From: Austropuccinia psidii
Taxonomy: Eukaryota; Basidiomycota; Pucciniomycetes; Pucciniales; Sphaerophragmiaceae
Assembly (NCBI GenBank): GCA_023105745.1
Contig: JALGQZ010000002.1
Coordinates: 77,417,285-77,481,284, forward strand
Length of the DNA: 64,000 nucleotides
Reading direction: 5' to 3'
Shown piece by piece: positions 36,466 to 48,453 of the stretch (position 1 is its first letter; each line of letters opens with the position of its first letter). A model generated the notes under the pieces. The model ran no database searches, was not told the origin of the DNA, and worked only from the letters and a program-made list of their open reading frames with translations. The position numbers and the translations under genes are program-made.

Positions 36466-38575
36466 TTTTTTTAATCGAAAAGAACTATAATTTCACAGTT
36501 ACCCACTTTCAATTTTGATTTTCATATGAGTCTCTAAGAAAAGTTTTGATAGCTCAGCATATGTCAAAGTACTTGCTAAAGTTGTTCTTACATGAAAAAA
36601 TAACCACCATAAGGACAGGAAAATAAAATCCAATCAGTGATTTGAATGATTAAAAATGTACACACCTTGCCAAAGTACGCTTCCTCTGTTGTACCTGTAA
36701 TTCATAAATATAAAATAAGTGGTTCTAAATTTTTCATTAAATAAAACTTCTTATGAATTAACATACCCTTTGCATGTTTATCTCCACTGTATCAGGTGAT
36801 ATAAAATGGTATTCCATTACATTTTTCCTTTGTCCAATACAATGTAGACGATCAATAGCTTGATCTTCAGCAGCTGGATTCCAATGAGGCTCCTAGACAT
36901 ATATGAGATATATAGATTATATTAAAATATTGCCTCATGGTCATATAATCATAATTCATACCATTATAAATACCACGTCTGCACAAGTTATATTCAGGCC
37001 AACCCCTGCAGCCCCTATTGAAGCCACAAGTACTCCTACATTTCTGTTTTCCTTGAATTTCTTGAGTTCTGCTTCCTGTGTAGCTTGGCCTATTGTTCCG
37101 TCAACACGTGTAAAAATGATCTTATTGTTTTCTAAGACAATTCCAATCTTACCAGTTTATCACAAATAATTGTCAATCAAAAGCTTCATAATTATCAAAG
37201 GAGAGGTACAAAGCAGAAGTTTAATAGACAAAATAAGGGAAATAACCCAACTTACAAATCAAGAAATGTTGTAAACTGTGAAAAAATCACTGATTTTGGG
37301 GTTGAATTTTTAATGTTTCGGCGTGATAAAAGATTTTTCAGGAGCCTCTGAATTTTAGTGCTTTGTCGACATGTTTTGACATCAACATGTTCTGTTATGG
37401 TACTATTAAAAAAACCCCCTTCTATCTTTGTCCCATATGGTGAGATTATACCTTCAATGTCATATATAATTTCACTAAGCAAGTGATGATTGCAACAAAG
37501 GCGAAGCTTGTTTATATACTTGAAGAACATTTCTGGGCCTTGATTAGATGATGATATGAACTCTTTGTAAATATCATTATATCTATCTAACGTCCAATCT
37601 GAGAGAGGTTCATGGATATAATCATGATTAATTTCAGGTAGATCATTTAAAATGCGGTCCTTGTTTCTTTGTAGACAAAGATGCCTCAGGCATAACTGAA
37701 GGGGGCTATAATTTCCTTTTTTGAGCTCTTCCAATATATTTGGTACCCAATTCTCTTGTTTTTCACTTTGAGGTGCTGTAATGAAGGTGATTAGGCTCAT
37801 TAAGTCATTTATACTGTTTTGAATAGGGGCTCCTGTCAGGAAAATGCGTCTGGATGTTTGTATTGCCTCAATTGCTTTGAAGAAAGTTGACTCCTGACTT
37901 CTTATCTGACTAGGTATGTCAATTTAATTTATATATCATTCATCAGAATTCCGCAATTTATAAATAATAATTTGAAAAACTCACTGGGCCTCATCTAAGA
38001 CAACTCGGTACCATTCACTATGGTAAATCCAAGATTTTTCTATATTATTAGGCTTACCAAACTCATGAGCTAACAAATGATAGCTGGATATTACAATATC
38101 AGCTTCAGACCATTTTTTCAGTCCAATCTCCTTTCTTTTCTTCCCATGATAGGTGACAATCTTTAGTCGGGATATGTCTGTATGTAATTTTAATTCATTT
38201 TCCCAACTCTTTATGAAACGAGGTAAGCATATTATGAGTGTGGAGTGTTTTTGTTTTTTATTAATAAAGTGAATGGATGGTGGAATATCTCTTCTGGAAT
38301 CTTCAAGAGTCATACATATGAGTGATATGCACTGAATTGATTTCCCTAGTCCCATGTCATCCGCAAGCAGACAGCCCAAGGGAGTATGGCTGAAGGTGTC
38401 TTCGAGGTTATTTACTTGCTTCTTTGTGATTCTATGTATCAAATTCATTCTTGCAGATGAGGATGATGGTTTACTTAACCACAGAGAGTTTGCCAATTTT
38501 CCATTTGGGGCTTCTCTATTTAGGAGAAATGCTAATCCTTGCTTTTGATGAGACTTGAGTGATGATTTTAGGAAT

Positions 38576-38580
38576 GGTAT
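38576..38580. repeat. Left target-site duplication of element D
   Basis: GGTAT, repeated exactly at 48234-48238. It falls in the SNF2 coding exon. Confidence 0.9.
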
Positions 38581-39991
38581 TGTCAGGCTGAGTCTATATT
38601 GAAGTGGTAATAAGAGTATTTACAGCTAGAATTATGACTGTGACACGTGGAGAATTGATTAAAAATAAGAGTTTTTGATTTTAAAGATGATTTATAATAT
38701 ATGCAAAGGGTTCTACTATTGGAAAACAGTGGTGGTGAGCGCTATTGAGAACCCAGGGTGCAATCTTACCAGTTGAGTTACTATAATAAGAGTTACAATA
38801 ATTAAATATATAATTATACCTGTTTATTACCCAAGAGTAAAACTGTTTTTGACAGTTTACTACGTAGGGTATTCAAAAGCAGGATGAGGAAAGGCTTTTG
38901 GCTGTGAAAAGCCCTCCTTTTATCCTAAAATTGAGGTGGAAAGGCTGCTAGACCTTTCCACGTAGAGGAAGTGAAGATTTTTCACTCTCTATGACAGGCT
39001 TGTGGTTTGCAAACAGCCTGTATACCCTTTATTGGGCTCAGATGTGGTTTTGAAACCACATCTGGGCAGTTTTCACCAATACAGGGTGAAAATTTTCATC
39101 TGGGGACCTCACAGCCTGATTCTGACGTGTATGACGCGTAGAATGCTGTACAGAAACTGTATAGGACCCCAGTATTGACTGAAATATGAGGTATTGAAGT
39201 AAAAACATGCTTCTTGGTCTATTTGACACCTCATATTCATGGTTATGGGATATTATCCCATGGTAAGGCTGTATCTGACAGCAGGTGGGATTTTGACCTT
39301 AAAATGGTCATAACTCTGTCACGTTTTGAGATATCAAGCTCATAGTTGGTTCATTGAATAGCTCTGTATGGGCTCTACACAATGGTACCCAACTTGACAT
39401 GGTTATCATTAAATATGACAAAGTTATCCCATGTACAAGTATTTTTGTACATTGGCGTGGTCTGGGCAAAAGCTGTATTAAGCTTGTTTGGCCAATAACT
39501 TCTGTTGTAGTTGAGCTATGAGGAAATAGATTGCACCATCAGATAGCCCTGATTGTGCTCTTCCCAAAAAAAACCCACTTTAGGTATCTCACACTAAAAC
39601 TTTAAAAGTTAGATGAGAGGTGAATGTTTTGTTCACCCTTATTTGGTCTGAATTTGACCATAACTAAAGTAATACTGGTGCTAGCTCAGTTTGGCTAGCA
39701 CCATTAGATAGCCCTGGCTTAGAGCTTCATTCTGAATACCCATTTGATGGGGTTAAGCCTCTCCTTATAGATTTTAGATGAGAGGTGAAAATTAAGGTTT
39801 ATGCTCAGCAATAACTTTGAGCAGGAATAACTTTGTTATTTCTTGTCCCATGGTGATGGGACTTATATTTTCAGAAAGAGGTGAGTTTCCTCTTTCCTCT
39901 GATACCTTTTGGGCTAATTTGGCTCAGCTCCATGTTTTGGTGGTATTTTGGCTGTCATGCTTGTGCTCTGGTTTTGAGTCACAGGCTGACA
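38581..39991 (-). repeat. Element D 3' LTR
   Basis: 1,411 bp. It lacks a 27 bp stretch (present near 48168-48195 in the other LTR) that lies between copies of ATTTTGGCT, the pattern of a deletion between short direct repeats. The shared inverted repeat is at 39039-39064. Confidence 0.92.
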
Positions 39992-40003
39992 TACCCTCCC
40001 TCT
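39992..40003 (-). other. Element D polypurine tract
   Basis: Minus-strand AGAGGGAGGGTA directly abuts the 3' LTR. Confidence 0.75.
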
Positions 40004-40015
40004 AAAAAAGGCTCA

Positions 40016-43000
40016 TCATTGATGAGACTGTTCAGTCCTCCTAGAGGCTCTGAATCTCCTTAGATGAAGGTTCCCATCTGGTATGGCATCTTCTGCCAAC
40101 CATTTGTCTTTGTCAGCTGTCTGGTTCTTGAATCTAACTAGATATTGTCTCTGATCCTTCCCATTAAGTCTGATTTTTCTGGCCCTGATGATTTTACTCA
40201 CAGGTCCAGGAGAGTCTTCTACTTCCACTATTTCTGGTGGAGTGATGTTTTTCTTCCTGGAGGGGAATTTATCCTCCTCTGTTTGGAAGTATGGTTTGAC
40301 CAGGCTTACTGGAAAGACTGGGTGTTTCCTAGAAAACTCCTCAGTGAATTTGACCTCTACTGCATTCTTCCCTATCAACTTAATGATAGTGAAGGGCCCT
40401 ACAAATGAGTCTCTCATCTTCTTGGGTCCTTTGAGATTGTTAAAGTTTAGTGTAGACACTAACACCTGGTCCCCTTCCTTGAAGTCAGGTTCCATATGTG
40501 ATTTGTCCCACCTCTGCTTGTTATACTCTTTGGCCTCAGCTATGCATTTGGCAGCAGTATCACAGGCTTTCTTCCACATATCATGGAAGTCTTTGGCTGT
40601 GGGGTGGATGGTCAGAAGATTTTTCTTCAAGTGATCCACAGGTAACAGGGGATTCCACCCTTTCTCTACCAGTGCAGGTGTTTTTCCTGTGGTAGAGTGC
40701 TGGCTTGTATTATAAGCCAGTTGGACTGCTGGTAAGAGGGTGACCCAATCATGGGTGTATCCCTCATGGTCCTTGTATTCCATGCCATAGGCACAGAACC
40801 TCCTGAGGATGTCCTCCATTGTTTGGATCATCCTCTCAGCTAGGCCATCTGTTTGTGGATGGTAAGCTGTGGAAAAAGCAAGCTTGGTGCCAAGCATGTC
40901 ATATAAATTGGTCCAAAATTCAGATGTGAATTTTGGGTCCCTGTCACTGATTATGATCTTAGGGACTCCACAGGTGGATATGATGTTATTCCAAAATAAC
41001 AGAGCAGTGTCCATGGCTGTGTCCTCTTTATGGCATGGTAGACATCTCATGCTCTTGCTGAACCTATCAACTATGATTAAGCAGGCATTGTAGTTTTCTT
41101 TGCCTCCTGGGACAAGTCCTGTGACCCAGCCCATGTTGATGGTTTCCCATGGGTGTTTGGGTTCTTCTATGTGTTGAAGCAACCCATATTTCTTCCCATG
41201 CTTTCTATTTGCCTTTTGGCATCTTTCACAAGTGTTGATGTATTCACTCAACTCTTGCTCCCACTTGGGCCACCAAGCTGTGCTTGCTACCCTCTCTTTA
41301 GTCCTGTCTTCACTCATGTGTCCCATGTAGGGGCAGTCATGGCATTCCTGCAGGATTAAAGAGATGTGGTCTCTGTCTATCACTGTGAGTGCACTGGTGT
41401 GCTTGTCTCTGTGATAAATCAGGCCATCTATAAGGAAGAATTTATTGTCCTTATAGGCCCTCAACCAGGGTTCCTCCAGCTGGGTTTCCAGTTCTGGGCT
41501 CCTGTATTTTTGTTGAAGGAGTTGGAGTAGTATGCTACACTGTTTGTGTTTAGCATATGATTTCAGTACTGCATTGAAAAATTCATTGTGCAGTTCTGAG
41601 GAACTTATTCCCAGTATGGGGGTTTCTGTCCCTTCTGCATCAGTGTTTCCACTGTCAAGGGTACCACTCCCTGGTGCCCATTCAGAGAATCTGAAGTTCT
41701 TCTTCCTATTTATTTCCATAAAATGGATAGGAATTTTTGCAGCAACTTCAGGGCCATAAGCTGGATTGCTTTTGACATTATCCAGTGGCCATCTGCTAAG
41801 GCCATCTGCATTGGTATGGCTTTTACCTTCTTTGTATATGATGGTCATGTTCCCTCTATACTCCTGGATGGCTATTTGCCATCTCATCATGTGTCTATTA
41901 GTAGTCTTCATGTTTAGTAAAGACTTCAAGGCTGTGCAGTCTGTGTAGACTTCAAAGACTGCACCCTCCAAATAATAATGGAGTTTTTCTAGAGCCCAGA
42001 CTAGACATAGACATTCAGTCTGGGTGGCCCCATACCTGGCCTCTGAATCTTTCAGTTGCCTAGAGATGTAACATATTACACCTTCTCTTGGTTCACCATC
42101 CACAATTTGTCTTTGGTGAAGGGCTGCTCCCAAGCCTTGGCTGCATGCTGCATCTATATATAACTTGAATGGTAGTTCAAAGTCAGGCAAGATCATCACA
42201 GGTGCATTTGTGAGTTCATATTTGATCCTCTCATATGCATCCCTCCTTTCCTTGGTTATTTCAAAAACTACATCCTTTGAGCATAACTTGTATAAACTAC
42301 TAGTTATGTGGGCAAAGCTCTTGATGTGGTTTCTATAGTAGCTAGCAAATCCAAGGAAAGATTGCATCTCTTTGATGTTCTTTGGTACTGGCTTTTGCAG
42401 TACTGCTGCTACTTTGTTCTGGTCAATTGCTAGACTAAGTCCTGAGACTTTGTGTCCTAGAGCTAGTAGCTCTTGTTGGCCAAAGTTACACTTTTTAAGT
42501 GAAATTTTCAGATTGATGGGTGTACATTTACTTAGCACTCTGTCTATGTATTGTACATGGTCTTCCCATGTCTCTGAGTATATAATGATATCATCAATAT
42601 ATACTACCATCCAGCCTTCCATTATTTCTTCTTGAAATATGGTGTCCATCATCCTTTGGAAGTGGGCTGGTGCATTCTTGATGCCAAATGGCATCCTGGT
42701 GTACTCATATATGCCCATATGGCATATTATTCTGAGCAACTTCATGGAGTTTGGTTTAACTCCATTTTGGTGGAAGCCCTTCATACAATCCATCTTGGTT
42801 ATGTATTTAGCTTTGACCAGCTTATCCAGGGCATGAGGTATCCTTGGTATAGGATACCTGTCTGCTTTTGTGTAGTTATTCAGGGCTCTGAAGTCTTTAC
42901 ACAATCTAGACTTGCCATAATGCCAGGTGATTAGGACAGGAGTGGTGATTTCCACTATTTCATTATGTCCAATCTTCCTGATGACATCCATGTCCAGGAG

Positions 43001-45871
43001 TTCATTGATGTGTTTTTCAATTTCTTTCCTGGTTTCCAGACTTGCTGGATAAGGAGGTCTCTTCAGCATGGGTGGATAAGGTCTTTCCACATCCAGATAT
43101 AGTTCTATATCATGGCCTTTAATCTTGCCTAGTGGCTCTTCACCAATGGCAAATGCTGGTCTGTTCTTCCTCAGCATCTTCAGTAAACTTAGTTTTTGTT
43201 TACTGGTGAGGGTAGTGCTAAACTGTCCCTCCCTGAATTCCTTCAAGAGTTCTTCTAGTGGGTCCTGTGAAGATATGTGGTATATATCAAGTGAAAATTT
43301 CTTTTCCTTGTTGGTACCAATGGTAATGTGCCTGTTTTTACTGTTGTAAATATCTATGCCATACATCCTCTGGTAATCTGTTCCCAGTAAAAACCCTTGG
43401 ATGTGGGCATCTTCAAGCACTACAAACTCTGGGTTGAGTCTGATATTACCCTTCCTGTGGGGTATAATTATCTCTTTGATAATTGTCCCAATGGAAGTCA
43501 TCTTCCCTGATGCACTTTTGAAGTCCCTTGCCTTAGTGGGCAAGAGCTGCTTTTCCCAGTTTGGGAAGTGGTTATCCAGATAATTTCTGGCCACTATGGA
43601 GCGATGTGCTCCACTGTCAATGATCAGTGGGTGCTGAGCATTGTCAATACATACAGTCATTTTTGTGGCTGTTCCATGTATATATGCCATTCCTTTGGTT
43701 GGTGTAACCAGGAATGTTTGTGCATCTTGTGTGTGTTTGCACAAGTTCTTGTTGGCAGTGTCCTGTGGCATGCCTGCTTCCAACTGTATATCCTGGATTT
43801 CCAATGGGGTTTCCTCTTGGTATTCCACTAGAAATTCCTCTCTTGGGTCTTGATCATCATCAGATGGTTCTCTGATGGCATCTCCCATAGAGTCTGATTC
43901 AGAATCCTCTGTTGGAGGTTCTTCTTCAGGGACTTTTTCTATAGCATAGACTTTTTTCTTTTCTTTTGGATAGTTGTTGGCATAGTGGTCTGTTGAACCA
44001 CAATTGTGACAAGAATTCTTCTTCTTTGCCACTTCTGCCACTCTTTCTCTGGGTTTGTCTTTAAACTCTACCCTGAAAGGTTGTTTCTCTTTGAAACTAC
44101 TGCTTCTATATGGGGTGAATTTCCCTATATTAGTCCTTTTCCTTATGTCTTGTAAGGTATTGGCTATGTCATCTAGAGTGCAATTTTGGTTGCATCTGCA
44201 TTTCACTGCATGCTCTAATTCTCCTGGCAGTTGTGTCAGAAGTTTGTGATTCCTCATCTGGATGTTCATCTGAGGATCAATGGCTTTAAGTCTTTTAGAC
44301 TGTCTGAGACACCACTCATATGGATCTTTGTCCGCAGAGTATTTGTCATTTTCAAATGACATGGTCTTTTGCCATATCCAAGTTCCATTACTGTACTTTT
44401 GGATTATTTGACTCTTCCACCATGGCCAGTTCCTTCTGCCATGGATTTCTTTCATTTCTGTATACCATATACTTGCATGACCTTTAAATGCAGTATTCAA
44501 TCTAGCAGTAATCCAGTAGTCTGGTATGCTTGGTACATCAATGAAGAGTCCATCAATATAATCTATGAGTTCCATATGATCATATTCTCCTGATCCAGAG
44601 AATTTGGGCCAGTTTGAGGCCTCAGGAATCTGTTTCAAAGCTTCTTTCTCTGAATAAGACATGCCATCTCCATCCTGGTATTGTGATGGAGATCTTGCCT
44701 TATTCAACAACATGGCATCTGGTTTGATGTCATCTGGTTGATATGGATTCTCCATAGCTTGGCCTTGTGGTTGGGGCTTTAAGCTATGGTAGGCATTAAA
44801 CAATTTGTTAATGTCTTGATCCAGACACTCCCTGTCCCTTGTGCTGTGGTGTTGTTCTTCAAAGACTTGGTTCAGTCTTTTGTTGGATTCTTCAGAGGCT
44901 TTGCTCAGTTGAGCATATCCTTCTTGAAGATTCTTAACTATTTGTTCCAAGGAGGCTTGAGTTTGTCTCATCCTCTCTTGGCTAGCTTTAATTTCTGCAA
45001 ATTGCTTTGCAGATTGTTCAGCATATTGGGACACTTGTAACCACAGTGTATCACTGTTGATGTTACTCTCAGATGTGACAATGTTATTTTCAGTCTGAGT
45101 GGGGGTAATGTTTCTATTACTAGGACTACTGATTCTAGAGTGGTTTACAACTACTTCTGGTTCTTGTGTACTTCCTTTACCAAATACAACAGCTTCTGGA
45201 TCATGGGGTCTGACTCTTTCCTCCTCTGGTTGAAGGAGGTTTTGTTCTTGCCCTTGTTTCCTTGTCTTCTCCTGGAAACTTCCTGGAATTGTGAAGAATG
45301 GTGACTCTTGGCCACTGATCTGCTGGTGTCTGAATGGTGTGAAGCCACTGGAGGGTTGATTTGGCCTGCTCCTTGTGAACCTGAAGGAATCTGAGTAGGC
45401 CCTGTCTGGGCCAACTGTTCTTCTATAGCTAGGATAGTGGCTTGATTCTCCCTTATCCTCTGTGCCCTTGCCTCCAGGAGTCTGTGCTGCCTGGTAGGAT
45501 TCCAACCCTTGGTGATTACCATAAGGTCTTTGAAGTATATCTCTTTGAGACAGATCTTCTGGCACATTGATCCCAGTTCTGCCCAGTGAGTTGCTAGGTT
45601 GAACCTCTTGTTGTCCATGCTCCATTGAAAGAAATCTTTGAGGAGTTGGTGGATCTGAAGAACTTGATCTATATCCTTCCAGTCCTCTGGTTTGAGGTTT
45701 CTGTTGAATTGGAGTGTGAATGGCAAGGTTGATATTATCTCCCTCATTGTTTTGCCATCCACCACTGTGTCCAGGGTGTCCTCTTTCAGGTCTTCTGGTT
45801 CTGGACAATCCTCCTCTATCCTCTGGCTGGTTCCTTTGGAAGCCAAGGTCTCTGAGATATACAGGGGACAT
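40016..45871 (-). CDS. Element D Gag-Pol polyprotein, full length but with damaged catalytic residues
   Basis: An uninterrupted frame of 1,951 residues, the longest in the window. Order: Gln/Arg-rich N-terminus (1-240, overlapped by the spliced ORF), coiled-coil-like stretch with [18 protein letters not shown] (about 290-370), Gag core (about 420-600), zinc knuckle (621-634), aspartic protease DSGAHRS (about 753), reverse transcriptase with YIDD (about 1090), RNase H (from about 1235), integrase HHCC finger (about 1500-1545), catalytic core, and chromodomain-like tail (about 1880-1940). Two key residues differ from elements A and C: the last knuckle Cys is Tyr634 ([14 protein letters not shown]), and the first integrase Asp (NMDWVTG) is Gly1581 (codon 41129-41131). 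The second Asp (SDRDPKF) and the Glu (ERMIQTME) remain. The protein should therefore be translated in full but be integration-defective. Confidence 0.92.
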   Translation of the reverse strand: MSPVYLRDLGFQRNQPEDRGGLSRTRRPERGHPGHSGGWQNNEGDNINLAIHTPIQQKPQTRGLEGYRSSSSDPPTPQRFLSMEHGQQEVQPSNSLGRTGINVPEDLSQRDILQRPYGNHQGLESYQAAQTPGGKGTEDKGESSHYPSYRRTVGPDRAYSDSFRFTRSRPNQPSSGFTPFRHQQISGQESPFFTIPGSFQEKTRKQGQEQNLLQPEEERVRPHDPEAVVFGKGSTQEPEVVVNHSRISSPSNRNITPTQTENNIVTSESNINSDTLWLQVSQYAEQSAKQFAEIKASQERMRQTQASLEQIVKNLQEGYAQLSKASEESNKRLNQVFEEQHHSTRDRECLDQDINKLFNAYHSLKPQPQGQAMENPYQPDDIKPDAMLLNKARSPSQYQDGDGMSYSEKEALKQIPEASNWPKFSGSGEYDHMELIDYIDGLFIDVPSIPDYWITARLNTAFKGHASIWYTEMKEIHGRRNWPWWKSQIIQKYSNGTWIWQKTMSFENDKYSADKDPYEWCLRQSKRLKAIDPQMNIQMRNHKLLTQLPGELEHAVKCRCNQNCTLDDIANTLQDIRKRTNIGKFTPYRSSSFKEKQPFRVEFKDKPRERVAEVAKKKNSCHNCGSTDHYANNYPKEKKKVYAIEKVPEEEPPTEDSESDSMGDAIREPSDDDQDPREEFLVEYQEETPLEIQDIQLEAGMPQDTANKNLCKHTQDAQTFLVTPTKGMAYIHGTATKMTVCIDNAQHPLIIDSGAHRSIVARNYLDNHFPNWEKQLLPTKARDFKSASGKMTSIGTIIKEIIIPHRKGNIRLNPEFVVLEDAHIQGFLLGTDYQRMYGIDIYNSKNRHITIGTNKEKKFSLDIYHISSQDPLEELLKEFREGQFSTTLTSKQKLSLLKMLRKNRPAFAIGEEPLGKIKGHDIELYLDVERPYPPMLKRPPYPASLETRKEIEKHINELLDMDVIRKIGHNEIVEITTPVLITWHYGKSRLCKDFRALNNYTKADRYPIPRIPHALDKLVKAKYITKMDCMKGFHQNGVKPNSMKLLRIICHMGIYEYTRMPFGIKNAPAHFQRMMDTIFQEEIMEGWMVVYIDDIIIYSETWEDHVQYIDRVLSKCTPINLKISLKKCNFGQQELLALGHKVSGLSLAIDQNKVAAVLQKPVPKNIKEMQSFLGFASYYRNHIKSFAHITSSLYKLCSKDVVFEITKERRDAYERIKYELTNAPVMILPDFELPFKLYIDAACSQGLGAALHQRQIVDGEPREGVICYISRQLKDSEARYGATQTECLCLVWALEKLHYYLEGAVFEVYTDCTALKSLLNMKTTNRHMMRWQIAIQEYRGNMTIIYKEGKSHTNADGLSRWPLDNVKSNPAYGPEVAAKIPIHFMEINRKKNFRFSEWAPGSGTLDSGNTDAEGTETPILGISSSELHNEFFNAVLKSYAKHKQCSILLQLLQQKYRSPELETQLEEPWLRAYKDNKFFLIDGLIYHRDKHTSALTVIDRDHISLILQECHDCPYMGHMSEDRTKERVASTAWWPKWEQELSEYINTCERCQKANRKHGKKYGLLQHIEEPKHPWETINMGWVTGLVPGGKENYNACLIIVDRFSKSMRCLPCHKEDTAMDTALLFWNNIISTCGVPKIIISDRDPKFTSEFWTNLYDMLGTKLAFSTAYHPQTDGLAERMIQTMEDILRRFCAYGMEYKDHEGYTHDWVTLLPAVQLAYNTSQHSTTGKTPALVEKGWNPLLPVDHLKKNLLTIHPTAKDFHDMWKKACDTAAKCIAEAKEYNKQRWDKSHMEPDFKEGDQVLVSTLNFNNLKGPKKMRDSFVGPFTIIKLIGKNAVEVKFTEEFSRKHPVFPVSLVKPYFQTEEDKFPSRKKNITPPEIVEVEDSPGPVSKIIRARKIRLNGKDQRQYLVRFKNQTADKDKWLAEDAIPDGNLHLRRFRASRRTEQSHQ
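45151..45851 (-). CDS. Element D overlapping spliced ORF, 3' exon
   Basis: Open from the acceptor (TATCTCAG, exon edge 45851) to the stop at 45151, wholly inside the N-terminal quarter of the Gag-Pol frame but in another phase. It carries the conserved [20 protein letters not shown] and [13 protein letters not shown] segments. It is colinear with exons in A, B and C. Confidence 0.6.
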
Positions 45872-45919
45872 ATCAGTGTTTGCAAGCAGTCAAAAACTTT
45901 ATGTTCTTTGGGTATTTAC

Positions 45920-46200
45920 CTTTGACTGTGCCTTGTACAAATTTACTGTCTGCTGACTTGGGCAGTTTGCCTTTGGAAGTTACAACTGGGTTAATAATTG
46001 TAATTTTTCCTGTACAAGTGGCTAAGGTTGGTTTACCTTGTATGGATGCAGAGTTTCGTGGTTTTCTACTTCTCTGGGTGGCTATTGGTGTCCACTTCTT
46101 GGCTGTGATGAGACCTTCACTGTGCCTCTTTCCTTTTGCCTTGCTGCCCTCTGGTTCTGAGGGTGTGACTGGGTCTCAAGTGGGATGTAATTTTCTTCCA
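45920..46200 (-). pseudogene. Element D overlapping spliced ORF, 5' exon with 19 bp deletion
   Basis: Matches the 300 bp exons of B and C but is 281 bp, missing 19 bp near 46165 between copies of GTGTGAC or GTGAC. The loss shifts the frame, so only the part downstream (KKWTPIA onward) is in phase with the 3' exon. The donor GTAAAT lies at 45914-45919. Confidence 0.6.
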
Positions 46201-46795
46201 CTGAAATCAAGGCAGAAAAGGGAGGACTTATGTCAGTTTAGACTTCTTAAAAATGCTGGTTTTGCACGTCTAAGATTGGCCTCTTGGCTTGTATGTTACT
46301 ACAATGTGCCCTGTATAATGACAGTGTAATTGAATCAACAATTTCACGTCAGAATTACAGCTTTTGGTACCCTGTCACACTGTTTGTGTGCCAGTATCCC
46401 ACAGATACACTTGTGGTTTTCAAGTGTATTCTGTACAAGTGGTTTTGTATAAGTGTTATTGAGTTAACAATACACTTATTCCACGCCTCAACTGATGGTT
46501 TTTCAGTCAGAGGTGTCCTTATTCAGTCAAGAATACAGGACTTTATTGATGGCTTATGTGTTTTTATATACCAAACACGCCAAAAATATATAAATTCAGT
46601 GGGTATTAGCCACGTGATTAATACTCTTATAATATGAGTATATATAAAAAAGGATAAATATATATAAAATATATATTCAAATAAAGAAATTACGCCTAAA
46701 AAAAGATAAAACACTTGGTTAATAAGTCATAAAGAGAGAAAAGACTTACTTATAAGGTCCAATAAGAGATTTAAAACACGGCCAGGCCCCCAAAA
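46201..46795 (-). other. Element D leader with primer-binding site
   Basis: The primer-binding site, minus-strand TGGGGGCCTGGCCGTG, is at 46777-46792. The leader is AT-rich and contains the splice acceptor of the spliced ORF at its downstream end (TTTCAG at 46201-46206). Confidence 0.65.
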
Positions 46796-48233
46796 TGTCA
46801 GGCTGAGTCTATATTGAAATGGTAATAAGAGTATTTACAACTAGAATTATGACTGTGACACGTAGAAAATTGATTAAAAATAAGAGTTTTTGATGTTAAA
46901 GATGATTTATAATATATTCAAAGGGTTCTACTATTAGAAAATAGTGGTGGTGAGCGCTATTGAGAACCCAGGGTGCAATCTTACCAGTTGAGTTACTATA
47001 ATAAGAGTTACAATAATTAAATATATAATTATACCTGTTTATTACCCAAGAGTAAAACTGCTTTTGACAGTTTACTACGTAGGGTATTCAAGAGCAGGAT
47101 GAGGAAAGGCTTTTGGCTGTGAAAAGCCCTCCTTTTATCCTAAAATTGAGGTGGAAAGGCTGCTAGACCTTTCCACGTAGAGGAAGTGAAGATTTTTCAC
47201 TCTCTATGACAGGCTTGTGGTTTGCAAACAGCCTGTATACCCTTTATTGGGCTCAGATGTGGTTTTGAAACCACATCTGGGCAGTTTTCACCAATACAGG
47301 GTGAAAATTTTCATCTGGGGACCTCACAGCCTGATTCTGACGTGTATGACGTGTAGAATGCTGTACAGAAACTGTATGGGACCCCAGTATTGACTGACAT
47401 ATGAGGTATTGAAGTAAAAATATGCTTCTTGGTCTATTTGACACCTCATATTCATGGTTATGGGATATTATCCCATGGTAAGGCTGTATCTGACAGCAGG
47501 TGGGATTTTGACCTTAAAATGGTCATAACTCTGTCACCTTTTGAGATATCAAGCTCAAGGTTGGTTCATTGAATAGCTCTGTATGAGCCCTACACAATGG
47601 TACCCAACTTGACATGGTTATCATTAAATATGACAAAGTTATCCCATGTACAAGTATTTTTGTACATTGGCGTGGTCTGGGCAAAAGCTGTATTAAGCTT
47701 GTTTGGCCAATAACTTCTGTTGTAGTTGAGCTATGAGGAAATGGATGGCACCATCAGATAGCCCTGATTGTGCTCTTTCCAAAAAGACCCCACTTTAGGT
47801 ATCTCACACTAAAACTGTAAAAGTTAGATGAGAGGTGAATGTTTTGTTCACCCTTATTTGGTCTGAATTTGACCATAACTCAAGTAATACTGGTGCTAGC
47901 TCAGTTTGGCTAGCACCATTAGATAGCCCTGGCTTAGAGCTTCATTTTGAATACCCATTTGATGGGGTTAAGCCTCTCCTTCTAGATTTTAGATGAGAGG
48001 TGAAAATTAAGGTTTATGCTCAGCAATAACTTTGAGCAGGAATAACTTTGTTATTTCTTGTCCTATGGTGATGGGACCTATATTTTCAGAAAGAGGTGAG
48101 TTTACTCTTTCTTCTGATACCTTTTGAGCTAATTTGGCTCAGCTCCATGTTTTGGTGGTATTTTGGCTATACCATTGGTTTATGGTATTTTGGCTGTCAT
48201 GCTTGTGCTCTGGTTTTGAGTCACAGGCTGACA
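46796..48233 (-). repeat. Element D 5' LTR with putative promoter
   Basis: 1,438 bp. A minus-strand TATA-like GGATAAAAGG is at 47131-47140. Palindromes are at 47254-47279 (CAGATGTGGTTT arms) and near 47460 (ATGGGATATTATCCCAT). Confidence 0.9.
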
Positions 48234-48238
48234 GGTAT
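48234..48238. repeat. Right target-site duplication of element D
   Basis: GGTAT, identical to 38576-38580. Confidence 0.9.
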
Positions 48239-48453
48239 TACGGATTCGATTTGTGGAAGGTCATTCCCACTTGGAATCTTTAGGAGCTGTGAGTGCAGCT
48301 CAGGTGACAACAATACATTCTGAGAAGAGATAACAGGCTGGGGCTCCAGGTGTGAGATAAGTGAACACCCACAATGTCCAGAGCTGTTGTATGTGGCTGG
48401 TTGGTGAATTAATATTGAATTCTGTCTAATGAGGTCAAATATATCAATGCTTG

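Larger units (their letters stand above)
38581..48233 (-). mobile_element. Element D: complete Ty3/Gypsy retrotransposon nested in the MULE
   Basis: LTRs at 38581-39991 and 46796-48233 with TGTCAGGC and GCTGACA ends, primer-binding site, polypurine tract, uninterrupted Gag-Pol frame and exact TSD GGTAT. The LTRs show roughly 25-35 substitutions by eye plus one 27 bp length difference, making this insertion older than element A. It is close kin of elements B and C. Confidence 0.95.
36650..48453 (-). pseudogene. SNF2-family ATPase (Rad5/ULS1-like), split by Ty3 element D
   Basis: Exons on the minus strand: 48239-48453 continuing across the insertion into 37985-38580, then 37256-37909, about 36962-37147, 36767-36892 and 36650-36694. 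The upstream start is not resolved. Motifs in order: Q-like LKSHQKQGLAFLLNRE; Walker A LLADDMGLGKS; a DEAH box whose His codon is formed by splicing (intron 37910-37984) and is followed by QIRSQES; LTGAPIQNS; FSQFTTFLDL; ASIGAAGVGLN; and WNPAAEDQAIDRLHCIGQ. No RING finger is visible between the helicase lobes. Family members are ATP-driven DNA translocases that remodel chromatin or act in repair. Oddities: Cys replaces the usual Arg of motif VI (RIGQ), and the third intron junction near 37148-37255 has no clean GT-AG solution. Element D inserted within the first helicase exon; both sides remain in the same frame, showing that the gene was open when it was hit. Confidence 0.85.

Noticed and set aside
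37981..37989. SNF2 box read as DEAQ and a stop codon
   Set aside because: The GTGAGT donor and CTAG acceptor make a 75 bp intron; splicing gives DEAH and continues the family sequence.
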